Shown here one piece after another: positions 34,399 through 42,874 of a stretch of DNA of 64,000 bases (positions within the stretch are counted from its first letter, which is position 1; each line of letters begins with the position of its first letter). The stretch covers positions 22,403-86,402 of the forward strand of contig NZ_JAJJPA010000028.1 in the NCBI RefSeq assembly GCF_020907985.1, in the 5' to 3' direction. The notes beneath the pieces are model-generated. The model did not search any database and was not told the DNA's origin. It saw only the letters and a program-made list of their open reading frames with translations. A program made the translations under genes and the position numbers. The stretch comes from Kitasatospora humi (GTDB taxonomy: Bacteria; Actinomycetota; Actinomycetes; Streptomycetales; Streptomycetaceae).

Positions 34399-35477
34399 AC
34401 AGCGAGGTTCCGCCAGGTCGCCATCGCGCGGGGTGCGTTGCCAGTGCGCAGTTGGGAGGCGTCCTCGGCGAAGGTGGTGTCGCGGACGTGGTGCAGGGCC
34501 TCGATCTTCCAGTGGTCCCGGATCAGCTGTGCGAGCTGGCCGGGGGTGGCTTGCTCGGCGGTCAGGCTGGTCACCGCGTAGATGGTCGTGATGCCGGTCT
34601 TGCCGGTCTTGCGGTTGGTGCGGCGGCGCTTGATCTGGACGGCCTGACGGGCACCGGGGAAGAGCAGGTTGTTCACGGTCGCGACCTTGATCCGGCGGAT
34701 CTCAGCGCGGCCGTGTCCGGTGCCCCGGGTACGACCCTGGAGCGGGATGTCCTTCCAGGGAAGGGACTTCAGCTGCTTGCGTAGCTTCTTCTGGTTGCCC
34801 TTGACGATCGCGATGTAGTGAGCCCGGCGACCGAGGAGGTAACCGGCGTGCTCGCGCTGGGTGTGCAGCGCGTCGCTGGTGACGACCATCCCGGCGAGGT
34901 CTGCGACGTGGTCCAGCAACGGCTGGAAGCGGCCGGTCTCACCGGTCTTCTCTCCCACGTCGAGCTGGGCCAGGACGAGCCCGGCGGTGTGCTCCACCGC
35001 GGCGAGCAGGTGGATCTTCCGGCCCCGGGCCTTCGCTGCACCGCGCAGGCTCTTGCCGTCCACTGACAGCCCGCGCAGCCCTGAGCCCGCGGGCCGACGG
35101 TCGGCGAGCCAACTGCCCACCTCCCGGTCCAGAGCGTCGCCGTCGATGCGCGCGAGCAGCCGGCGGACCGTCGCCTCAGAGGGGACCAGCCGCCTGGGCA
35201 GCACTGGATCAGGGCGCACGCCGAGTCGCTCCAGCACGTGAGGCGGCGCGTCCGCGATCCACTCACCGACCGCCAGCAGCGAGGTCGCCCCGGCCAGCAC
35301 CGCACACGCGGTCAGCGCGAGCACGACCGCAAGCGCATGCCGAACCCCGCGCGGATCGAGCGGGTCCGGCACCTGGGCCAGCTCCAGCAGACCGGGCACC
35401 TCGCTGGGGCCGACGTCGGGCTGCTCGCGAAGCTGGTCAAGGGCGGGCGGGATCGGGGATGATGCGTCGGTAGGCAC
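34383..35477 (-). pseudogene. ISAs1 family transposase, 3'-truncated
   Basis: 364 codons. Family marks are the N-terminal PDPLDPRGVRHALAVVLAL, the catalytic region LRGLSVDGKSLRGA, TSDALHTQREHAGYL, and IRDHWKIEALHHVRD. The reading frame ends early at RNLAVLRSA and a TAA, some 30 residues before the usual terminus, exactly where the repeat end of the neighbouring element begins. The missing tail was not found on the other side of that element. The upstream end of the element is probably near 35583, but its partner repeat is lost. Confidence 0.8.
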
Positions 35478-35602
35478 GGTCTTCCAGGCAGGTCATGGGG
35501 CGTAGAGAACTCCATGATCTTGGAAACCGTGCCTGCCGACGCGTCCGTTCCGAGTGGAAGCCGCCCGTCCCCGCACCCTGTCCTTCGGAAGTCACCCGGA
35601 CG

Positions 35603-36157
35603 CTACCGGAGGGTCTTCGCCCATTCGTCGATCGTCAGTACGTCGGCTTCCCGAGGGAAGACCCTCTCCAGCAGGAAGCGGCTGACCTCGGGGTCCAGGT
35701 CGTCGCAGCCGTCAGAAAGAACGATCTGCTGGTACTGGCGCTCGGTTGCCTCCCGCATGGTGCCGAACACGACGCCACTGGTCCCCAGGCCGGCCAGCAC
35801 GAGCGTGTTGATGCCGCGGGCGCGCAGCAACGCATCCAGATCGGTCCCGGAGAACGCACCGAAGAAGCGCTTGGCGACGACCGGTTCGTTCGGCAGCGGC
35901 TCCACCGCCGGGTGGATTCGCGACAGCGGGCTCGATTCGGTCAGTGCGTCCGTGCCGATCAGTGGCTCGAACGCCTTGTTGGCGGGGCTTATCTCCGGAT
36001 GACCGTCCCGGAACCGGACCACCACGTGGATCACGGGAACTTGCGCAGCCCGGGCCGCGGCGACCGCCTCGGCCAGTCGGGCGAGGATCCCCTCAGCCCG
36101 CTCGGGAACCCGTGCGACCACTCCCTGCTGAACATCCATCACGAGCAGCGCCTGCAT
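35603..36157 (-). CDS. Isochorismatase-like cysteine hydrolase, nucleophile missing
   Basis: 184 aa from the ATG at 36157, with AAGGTGG upstream. The fold matches isochorismatase-like hydrolases: Asp8 (LLVMDVQQG), Lys96 (VAKRFFGAF) and the nucleophile loop GLGTSGVVFGT (123-133). At the place of the catalytic Cys there is Val129. The protein may therefore be non-hydrolytic or use another chemistry. It lies between the ISAs1 remnant and the recombinase operon and is convergent with neither. Confidence 0.82.
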   Translation of the reverse strand: MQALLVMDVQQGVVARVPERAEGILARLAEAVAAARAAQVPVIHVVVRFRDGHPEISPANKAFEPLIGTDALTESSPLSRIHPAVEPLPNEPVVAKRFFGAFSGTDLDALLRARGINTLVLAGLGTSGVVFGTMREATERQYQQIVLSDGCDDLDPEVSRFLLERVFPREADVLTIDEWAKTLR

Positions 36158-36425
36158 CGAAACCACCTTCTGCCAGTCGGACACCAGTAGGGCAGATTCA
36201 ACACGAGACGATCGTGTGAGCGAGCACTGATCGGGTTGCGGGTCGTCCAGGGGAAACGTGCGGCTCACCCTGGCCCGGAACAGTCGGGGCGAACGACAAG
36301 GGCGCCGCCCCGCAGCCTGCCCTTGCCCTTCTGGGCCTCACAAGTTCTCAAAACGGACATACGCAAGAACGCCGAAGCCCTGGAGAACCCGGCGTTGCCC
36401 CCCCGGGCGGCGGAAGGCAACAGCT

Positions 36426-38702
36426 CTACCTGGGCAGCTTCGCGGTGCGCTCCGGGTAGGCGGTGGTGACGTAGCGCATGGCGGTGTCTTCGGTGATACC
36501 GAAGAGCCGCATGAGCTTGAGCGGGTCTCCGGTGGCGAACGCCTCGTCGAGGATGCGGTCCTGGCGGAGCTTGTCGAGGGTCTGCCCCTTGGGCAGGACC
36601 AGGTTCAGCTGCATGGTGATCCGCCCTACGGCCGGGTGGTCCGGGTCCAGGGCCGTCTTCTGGGTGACCAGCAGGTGGGGGTTGACGCTGGTGGGCCAGC
36701 GCCGGTGGCGGTAGGTGAGCCAGTCGGCGGCCAGGCGGTGGGTGAACTCCTCCAGGTAGAGGGTGTGCCGCCGCATGCCGCGGCGCAGGACGAGAGTGCC
36801 GCGGGCGAGGTTCAGGTCGGCGGCCAGAGCGGTGCGGATCTCCGAGGCTGGGACGGCGTGAACGGCGGCCAGGGCGATGGCGAGCCGCGCGAACGCGGTG
36901 GTGGCCCGGTCGAGCAGACCGGCCAGCACATCAGAGGGGACCGGTCGCGGAATGCCCGTCAGGTCTCCCACCGGAAGGCCGCGAGCCAGGTCGCGGAAGA
37001 CCAGCTTCTCGCGCTTGAGCACCCGGAACAGGCTGCGCAGTGTGATCGCGAGCTGGCGCCGGGCGGCCCCGTCCAGCGCGTCCAGCGCGTCCTGAAGATG
37101 GTCCGCAGTGGCTTCCCGAAGGCTGGTCATCCCGGCCTGGGTCCAGGCGGTCAGCACCGGCCGCAGGTGGGTCAGGTAGCTGCGGATGCTCTCCCAACTG
37201 CGTGGCTCGTCCTGCCGGGGGCCCTGGGTGCGCAGCACATCCGCCCACGCCCGCACCTCGTCGGCGACGTCGGGCGGCAGCGTGGCCAGCACCCTCTCGA
37301 GCCAGACCAGATCGCGGTCGCGGTGCAGCGCGGGATCGTCGATGAGCAGGCCGCGGGTGCGCAGGAACTGGCAGACGGGCTTGGCCGCGAGGTGACCGTC
37401 CAACTGGGCCAGGTCGTAGATGTCGCGCTCGTGGACGGCGTTGGCGACTCCGAGCCAGTAGACCAGGAACGTGAGGGTGCGCACGTTCTTGCGCAGGCCC
37501 GTCTCCGTCAGGTCGCGGCGCAGCTCGGCGAAGTCCTCCACCAGCGCGGTGGCCGCCTCGGACAGCGGCACGTCCGCCAGGGCGAGACCGCTCAGCCGGG
37601 CCAGCACCGGTGACCAGTCGCGGCGCATCGTGAACAGTTCCTCCTGGCCCGGACCGAGCGTCGAGGCGGGCGTGTCCGCAGGGTCCGGCACGGGTGCGCC
37701 GGTCGGCGGCGCGTGGTTTGGTCCGTCCGGGCGGGCGGGCAGGTCGATCGCCAACTGCTGGCCGACGAGCATGGTCTGCCCGTCGGTCCGGTAGGGGTGG
37801 CAGGCACGGCAGTGGCCGGCGCCCAGCGCCAGCCCGTCCCGGCCGCAGCGCGCGCACTGTCCCGGCTGGTAGTGCCGGCACCTGCGCCACTCGCGGCACG
37901 GGTCGCAGAGGAACCCCGCACTCGTACCCTCGGCCATCCAGGCGCCGCAGTCACCGCACGAGCGCGACGCGAGCCGCAGCTCCAGAGCGGATCCGCTGAC
38001 CACCAGGCCGGCGCCCAGAAGGACCTCGCAGACCACATCGCCGAGCCTGGGCAACGACCGCAGCAGCTGCTCGCACGTCAGCTCCACGCCGTCGGCCTCC
38101 CGCAGGGCCAGGGCGATCCGGACCATCTCGGTGACCTGGCTGCGCCAGTCCCTGCCCATGCCCCACCGGGCCGTCAGCTCCAGCAGCACCGCCTCGGCCC
38201 GATCCCAGCCGGACAGTGGCCGAGTGGCCAAGGCGCGGCCCGTGTCCCGGGTGAGGGTGCGCGCCATGGTGAACAGGGGCAGCTGGCCCCACATCTGAGG
38301 CTCCAACAGGGCCGAGTGGTCTTGTTCGACCGCATGCTGCCTGTTCAGCTTGGTCTTCCACGCGGCGCTGACCCAGCGCTCGCTGCTCTGGCTCTCCACG
38401 ATCGGGCGGGCCCGGATGGCGTAGTGGCGGTAGCTGCCGACGGTGAGCTGCAGCGCGCGCGGCCGAACGCCGGGGACGCGAAGGGCCCACTCGGCGTCGT
38501 CCTCGGCGCGGATGGCCTGCAGGCAGGGCTTGCAGAAGCCGTCGCGCCCCAGGTGCGCCTCGTGTCGGCACCGCGGGCACACCCCGCGTTGCGGGTGGTC
38601 GTACTTCCAGCGCTCGCAGCCGGGGCAGATCCTGCGTCCGTGCAGCACCGACCACTTCAAGCACACTGAGCAGCTGCGGGCGCTGCCGTTTCCCCTCGCC
38701 AT
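36426..38702 (-). CDS. Large zinc-ribbon protein with degenerate tyrosine-recombinase domain
   Basis: 758 aa. The N-terminus holds several CxxC pairs (CSVC, CPGC, CPRC, CKPC), and the middle another set (CGDCGAW, CDPC, CARCGRD, CRAC), which look like zinc ribbons. The last 350 residues resemble a phage-integrase fold: a SAM-like helical core, then AVHAVPASEIRTALAADLNL where an active enzyme has the first catalytic Arg (here absent), and LRQDRILDEAFATGD with LFGITEDTAMRYV in the position of HxxR and the Tyr motif (Tyr744). It is the last gene of a three-gene operon with an intact recombinase. A DNA-binding partner of that enzyme is the best guess. Confidence 0.6.
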   Translation of the reverse strand: MARGNGSARSCSVCLKWSVLHGRRICPGCERWKYDHPQRGVCPRCRHEAHLGRDGFCKPCLQAIRAEDDAEWALRVPGVRPRALQLTVGSYRHYAIRARPIVESQSSERWVSAAWKTKLNRQHAVEQDHSALLEPQMWGQLPLFTMARTLTRDTGRALATRPLSGWDRAEAVLLELTARWGMGRDWRSQVTEMVRIALALREADGVELTCEQLLRSLPRLGDVVCEVLLGAGLVVSGSALELRLASRSCGDCGAWMAEGTSAGFLCDPCREWRRCRHYQPGQCARCGRDGLALGAGHCRACHPYRTDGQTMLVGQQLAIDLPARPDGPNHAPPTGAPVPDPADTPASTLGPGQEELFTMRRDWSPVLARLSGLALADVPLSEAATALVEDFAELRRDLTETGLRKNVRTLTFLVYWLGVANAVHERDIYDLAQLDGHLAAKPVCQFLRTRGLLIDDPALHRDRDLVWLERVLATLPPDVADEVRAWADVLRTQGPRQDEPRSWESIRSYLTHLRPVLTAWTQAGMTSLREATADHLQDALDALDGAARRQLAITLRSLFRVLKREKLVFRDLARGLPVGDLTGIPRPVPSDVLAGLLDRATTAFARLAIALAAVHAVPASEIRTALAADLNLARGTLVLRRGMRRHTLYLEEFTHRLAADWLTYRHRRWPTSVNPHLLVTQKTALDPDHPAVGRITMQLNLVLPKGQTLDKLRQDRILDEAFATGDPLKLMRLFGITEDTAMRYVTTAYPERTAKLPR

Positions 38703-38711
38703 GACCAGCCC

Positions 38712-39056
38712 TCAGCTCGGCGGCAGCGAACGCGGACCGCCGGTCGGGCGCGAGCGCGGTACGGGCCGCACCGGCCCCGCCGGGTCGCGTTTGGCGCCGA
38801 CGGCCGCCTGGCCGACGTCCCCGGCCGGCTTCGCGGCGGCGACCGGCTCGGCCTGCATCAAGTCGCCGACCGTGCAGTCGAGCGCCGCGCACATCAGGTC
38901 CAGGTCGTCGAGGCGAACCGTGACCGGCTTGCCGGACCACAGTGCGGCGACCTTGCTCAGCGACGGGTTAAACCCCACCTGCTGGAAGGCGGCCAGCACC
39001 TCGGTGGGGCGCCACAGGTCCCGCTGGGCGGCGACCATCCGCAGATTCCACTTCAC
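38712..39056 (-). CDS. XRE/Cro-C1 type HTH protein of the recombinase operon
   Basis: 114 aa. Residues 1-70 match a Cro/C1 helix-turn-helix in its short form (TEVLAAFQQVGFNPSLSKVA, then LDDLDLMCAALDCTVGDLM). The remaining 45 residues are Ala/Pro/Arg-rich and unstructured. The ATG overlaps the recombinase stop as ATGA and the gene ends 9 nt before the large zinc-ribbon gene. It may regulate the operon or help assemble the recombination complex. Confidence 0.8.
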   Translation of the reverse strand: MKWNLRMVAAQRDLWRPTEVLAAFQQVGFNPSLSKVAALWSGKPVTVRLDDLDLMCAALDCTVGDLMQAEPVAAAKPAGDVGQAAVGAKRDPAGPVRPVPRSRPTGGPRSLPPS

Positions 39057-40243
39057 CGCAGGTTCCCCTTGTCCATCACCAGTCGTTGGGCCGCCCGGCC
39101 GCTGGCGGCCAGGTTCGCGTGCTCCGGGTCAGCGTGCGCAGTCGACATATAGCGGAGTGTCGTGGTCGCCCAGGCATGTCCGAGGACCTTCTGCACCTCC
39201 CACAACGTCATCCCGCGCTCATAGTTGTGGGTCGCGCAGGCGTGGCGAAGCAGGTGCGGGAACAGGTCGCTGACCGGCCCGGTCAGGTAGGCGCCGGCCG
39301 CGGTGTGCAGGGCCTTGCGGAACGCCGAAGGCCCGACCGCCGGCGCGATCGGCAGATTCAGCGCCGCCACCGCGGCAGGCTTGCGCTCGGAGGGCCACAG
39401 CGGTGCCTTCGGGTGCTCGGCGTCGTCGCCGAACTCGCCGCGGACCTCCTCGATGTACCACCACAGCAGGGCCCTACCCTCCTGGAACATGTACGCCTCG
39501 CGGGGCCGGGGCCCCGATCCGCCCGAGCCCTTGCCGAGCACAACGAAGCGGCCCCACTGGCCCGACTCCCAGTGCAGGTCTCCCATGGTCACCCCGCACA
39601 ACTCGGTGGCCCGCACTCCGGACAGGTAGGCGATCTTCGTCATCACATAGTCGCGGCAAGCCACCAGGTGCTTGCGGGCATTCGGCAGGTCCTCGCGCCA
39701 TCGGCCGAAGAAGTCCCGCATCGCCGTCTGCGACGGCGGGATTCGCAGGCCGAAGTCGCCGCGGTGCCGGGGCCGGTTGAACGGGTCGATCGGCGACTCG
39801 ACCGCGTACCCGAAGCGGCGCATGATCTCGCCGGCGTAGCGCTGTTCGAGGAACGCGAAGTAGGCGTCGATCTTGCCGATCTTGCCCCGCAGGGTCGAGG
39901 TCGCCCGCTTACCCACCCCAGCGAAGTACCGGTCCACCTCGCGGGACGAGAGCTGCCACGGCACCGTGCCGTAGTACTCGCAGATCTCGATCACCGGCTT
40001 GATCAACCCGTCCAGCGTCTTCGGCTCCAGGCCCGCCGCGTCCCGTGCCCACTGGTACTCGGACAAGGTGTCGAGGAAGAAGCTCTCCTCATCCTGCGCC
40101 GAGATCCGGGCCTGGCGCCGCCGCTGCAGCGTGACGACGTCCGCCAGGCCGGACTCGACCGAGACCGCCGCCGGGTCCACCGGGGCGGCCGGATCCGGAT
40201 CGGGCCGAACGAGCGTCAGCACGCGGCTTTCGGAATCTGCCAC
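39053..40243 (-). CDS. Tyrosine recombinase/integrase
   Basis: 396 aa. The N-terminal SAM-like core-binding domain spans about residues 50-150. The catalytic domain has the full set: Arg211 (LSGVRATELCG), His330 and Arg333 in HLLRH, His356 (VLGHAWATTTL) and the nucleophile Tyr365. It should be active. It is first in the minus-strand operon with the XRE and zinc-ribbon genes, and a short palindrome lies just upstream. No attachment sites were identified, so it could serve integration, resolution or inversion. Confidence 0.92.
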   Translation of the reverse strand: MADSESRVLTLVRPDPDPAAPVDPAAVSVESGLADVVTLQRRRQARISAQDEESFFLDTLSEYQWARDAAGLEPKTLDGLIKPVIEICEYYGTVPWQLSSREVDRYFAGVGKRATSTLRGKIGKIDAYFAFLEQRYAGEIMRRFGYAVESPIDPFNRPRHRGDFGLRIPPSQTAMRDFFGRWREDLPNARKHLVACRDYVMTKIAYLSGVRATELCGVTMGDLHWESGQWGRFVVLGKGSGGSGPRPREAYMFQEGRALLWWYIEEVRGEFGDDAEHPKAPLWPSERKPAAVAALNLPIAPAVGPSAFRKALHTAAGAYLTGPVSDLFPHLLRHACATHNYERGMTLWEVQKVLGHAWATTTLRYMSTAHADPEHANLAASGRAAQRLVMDKGNLR

Positions 40244-40265
40244 AAGCCAGCAAATTACGGGACCG

Positions 40266-40284
40266 ACTCGCAGATTCTGCGAGT
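40266..40284. promoter_or_regulatory. Palindrome ACTCGCAG-ATT-CTGCGAGT upstream of the recombinase
   Basis: Perfect 8-bp arms around a 3-bp centre, 23 bp before the recombinase ATG. It may be an operator for the XRE protein or a recombinase arm/core site. Confidence 0.5.
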
Positions 40285-40368
40285 TACCGGCGGAATCTCA
40301 CACGATCGAGCGACGCCCCGATAACCCGTTCCTACCTGCTGAGATGCCGTGATGGTGCTCTCGAACGG

Positions 40369-40452
40369 CTAGCGGGAACCCGCTCGTACTCCACTAATCT
40401 CGGCGGCCACGGTCGCCAGTGCCTCGTCCAGGTTCTTGTCCAGTCGGTCCAT
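40369..40452 (-). CDS. Very short ORF with strong ribosome site
   Basis: 27 aa (start MDRLDKNLDEALATVAAE, end GVRAGSR). AAGGAG stands 6 nt before the ATG and codon use is typical. It lies between the NUDIX pseudogene and the recombinase operon. It may be a small helical peptide or the truncated start of a longer gene. Confidence 0.45.
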   Translation of the reverse strand: MDRLDKNLDEALATVAAEISGVRAGSR

Positions 40453-40572
40453 CAGGTGCTCCTTCTCATGGTGGGGTTGGCCGGGCGGCCACGCCCGCCG
40501 CCATCGCGCTCCGCCGTCCGGCCTGGCTGGCCGGGAGAGGGGGCGCGATGGCGGGCAGCGTCGGCGCCCGGG

Positions 40573-41023
40573 TCAGGCCGCGGTGCCGGTGGGACCGGGG
40601 TGGACCGGCTCTCCGCGCAGGGCCGTGGCGAGGATGGCCGCGTGGTCGAACGCCAGCTGCTCCGGGAGCTCGTTCCACTTCCACCAGCGGGCGGTGCGGG
40701 CGTCGTCCCCGGCGGCGGTCGGGGTGTCGTCCGGGACCACGGCGAGGTAGGCGACGGTGACGTACCGGCCGCGCGAGTCTCGGCCGGGCTCGTCCCAGGC
40801 GCCGAGCTGGACCAGGTCCGCGACGTCCACGCGGACGCCGGTCTCCTCCTCCAGCTCCCGGGCGGCAGCCTGCCGGCTCGTCTCGCCGGGGTCCACGTGG
40901 CCGCCGGGCGAAGCAGGCGCCCTCGAAGGGTCCCCAGCGCCGCTCGATCAGCAGGACTCGGCCGTCTCGTGTGGTGGCGACCACGTCAGCGGTGTAGCGG
41001 ATGGTCTCGATGGCTTCGCTCAT
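40573..41023 (-). pseudogene. NUDIX hydrolase gene with 2-nt frameshift
   Basis: The ATG at 41023 opens MSEAIETIRYTADVVATT and LLIERRWGPFEGA. The frame then shifts near 40910. Restoring GG in the TGCTTC run would give AWASPGGHVDPGE and an intact NUDIX box GGHVDPGETSRQAAAREL with EEETGV, followed by a complete C-terminus to 40573. All catalytic residues are present, so a single repair would give a normal enzyme of about 150 aa. An assembly error is as likely as true decay. Confidence 0.75.
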
Positions 41024-41213
41024 CTCAACTCTCTCGGTAGGTGTGCGGTGTTGACCGGGCGGTCACGCGGCGCACCAGGGCGTCCTGCGGTCCCGGCTGG
41101 GTGCCGGGTGCGGGGCGTGCACTGGTGCGCAGCGTCGGCGCTCGGGCACGGGTTGGACTCGGTGGTCTGTCCCGGCCGTGGTTGCGGCCTGGGGATCCTG
41201 TCCGGCCGTGGGG

Positions 41214-41903
41214 TCAGGCAGTCGGCTGCCAGGTGCGGAACTGGACGGGCCCGCTGAAGGGGCCGCGGACTCGGCCGGTGCAGCGGCGAGCACCGTGCGG
41301 TCCGTCGCCGAGCTCGATCCGGGAGCCCGTCTCGAAGTAGCTGTTGACCGTGGTGGGCGGTAGGTCGCCGGGGTGGTCGGTGGCCCGCAGGCTCACGCCG
41401 CCGCGGCGCGCGAGCTGCGAGAGCGCCTTCACCCGGTCGAGGAGGTGGTCGCCGAGGTGGGACAGCCGGATGAGGGTCAGGCTGATGAGCGGCTGATCGC
41501 TGGTGGGTAGGTAGCCCAGGGTGGCGCCGGTGCTGCCGCGCTCGATCCGGGTGTGGGCGGCGCAGAAGATGTCCGAGAGGAGGGTGGGCGCCTCGTCCTC
41601 CGTGCAGGCGACCCACCGGAGGTGGGGGTTCTCGTGGTGTGCGCCGGTGAGGTCTACCGCAAGCGGTCGGACGACTGCTATGGCGGCCTCCGTCGCCCAC
41701 AGGTGGTTGAGCAGGAGCTCGACGCCGGTGCCGGGGGCGCCGGTGATCCGGCAGGGTAGCGCGCCTTCGGGGCCGTAAAGCTCCAGCTGGGCCGCGGTGC
41801 CGTTCCCGCGGTCGCCGATGGCGATCGTGCCGGCGGTCCGGTCGAAGAACGTGTGCGGGTCGGGCCGGATCGAGTTGATCGGCTCAAGCTCGGGGCGGGC
41901 CAT
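41214..41903 (-). CDS. FtsK-like protein without Walker lysine (paralogue B)
   Basis: 229 aa, starting with an ATG that overlaps the preceding stop (TAATG). The first 70 residues follow the FtsK/TraB pattern (a DPHTFFD-GTIAIGD entry, then GAPGTGVELLLNHLWATEAA). The Walker A position reads GAPGTGVE at residues 55-62, so the essential Lys is Val61. A second conserved stretch (LTLIRLSHLGDHLLDRV) resembles the Walker B/sensor region. It is a sister of the preceding 285-residue protein and may be a non-hydrolysing subunit. Role unknown. Confidence 0.65.
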   Translation of the reverse strand: MARPELEPINSIRPDPHTFFDRTAGTIAIGDRGNGTAAQLELYGPEGALPCRITGAPGTGVELLLNHLWATEAAIAVVRPLAVDLTGAHHENPHLRWVACTEDEAPTLLSDIFCAAHTRIERGSTGATLGYLPTSDQPLISLTLIRLSHLGDHLLDRVKALSQLARRGGVSLRATDHPGDLPPTTVNSYFETGSRIELGDGPHGARRCTGRVRGPFSGPVQFRTWQPTA

Positions 41904-42760
41904 TAGTCCTCATCACCCTTGTCGAAGGCGAGGAGCAGCGCGGCCAGGTCCTCGCGGGTGAACTGCCGACGGGCGGAGTAGAAGCCGCCCTCGTCGCTGA
42001 CGTACTCCAGCAGCACCTCGGTGGTGTCAGCGTCGTCCGGACGGGGCGGCGCCGTGGTCGCGGGGGCCCAGGTGCGCAGCACGTGCGTCTCGCCGCTGCT
42101 CTTGGTGAGGCGGGCGGTGCCGGGCGGGACGTGGCTCTGCGCGTCGTCTGGGCCGGTGCTGCCGATCAGGTCGATCGTGCAGCGGTTGGCCTGGAGATGG
42201 GGCAGACAGGCGATGTCCGGACGGCTCTCGTCGCGGTCGATGACGAAGCGCAGACCGATGCCCACCGGACCAGCGATGCGGGCGAGCTCGGCGACCAGGC
42301 GCAGGACCTCGTCGTGCTGGCCGAGGTCCTGCCAATGGAGCAGGGTGATGGTGGTCAGCGGCCGGGTGGGCGAGGGCTCGTAGCCCTGCCAGGTCGCCAG
42401 GTCGTGGAGGCGGTCGCGGGCCGTCGTGGTGATCGCCTGCAGCAGCGCGACCGCGTAGGAGGGGTCGGTGGCGGCCCGGTGCAGGTAGCGGCTGTTGACG
42501 TCGGTGCCGGCCGGGTCGATCGCGATCGAGGTGACGATCCCGCTGGCGTGCTCGGCCGCCCAGAGGTGGTCGAGCAGGATGCTGAGTCCGGCGCCGGCGG
42601 TGGTGGTGATGACGGTGGACACCGCGCCGTGGTGGTCGTACAGGCGCGGGCCGAGGGGGGTCCCCGCGGCGGTGGTCCCGATCGTGAGGACGCCGGTCTT
42701 GGTGTCGAGCAGGTTGCTCGGGTCGGGGCGGGTGAAGCTGGAGAGCTGGTTGCTGGTCAA
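41903..42760 (-). CDS. FtsK-like protein without Walker lysine (paralogue A)
   Basis: 285 aa from a TTG at 42760 with AAAGGCAG upstream. The layout matches its downstream neighbour: DPSNLLDTKTGVLTIG, then TTTAGAGLSILLDHLWAAEHA, where Leu59 replaces the Walker lysine. A strand like Walker B follows (PLTTITLLHWQDL). The C-terminal 50 residues form an extra acidic domain (TEVLLEYVSDEGGFYSARRQ). It stands in the transfer module downstream of a hairpin terminator, so it may have its own promoter. Confidence 0.65.
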   Translation of the reverse strand: MTSNQLSSFTRPDPSNLLDTKTGVLTIGTTAAGTPLGPRLYDHHGAVSTVITTTAGAGLSILLDHLWAAEHASGIVTSIAIDPAGTDVNSRYLHRAATDPSYAVALLQAITTTARDRLHDLATWQGYEPSPTRPLTTITLLHWQDLGQHDEVLRLVAELARIAGPVGIGLRFVIDRDESRPDIACLPHLQANRCTIDLIGSTGPDDAQSHVPPGTARLTKSSGETHVLRTWAPATTAPPRPDDADTTEVLLEYVSDEGGFYSARRQFTREDLAALLLAFDKGDED

Positions 42761-42786
42761 CAGGGGCTGCCTTTCGGGAAGTAGGA

Positions 42787-42815
42787 GGGGCGCAGCAGTT
42801 GGTCTGCTGCGCCCC
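42787..42815 (-). terminator. Perfect 12-bp hairpin
   Basis: Arms GGGGCGCAGCAG and CTGCTGCGCCCC enclose TTGGT. It lies between the stop at 42875 and the start at 42760 on the minus strand. Confidence 0.7.
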
Positions 42816-42874
42816 GGGGGTGGTGCGGGTGGGCGGCTGGTCGGTGGCGCCGGGTGGTGGGAGAGGCTGGTCGG

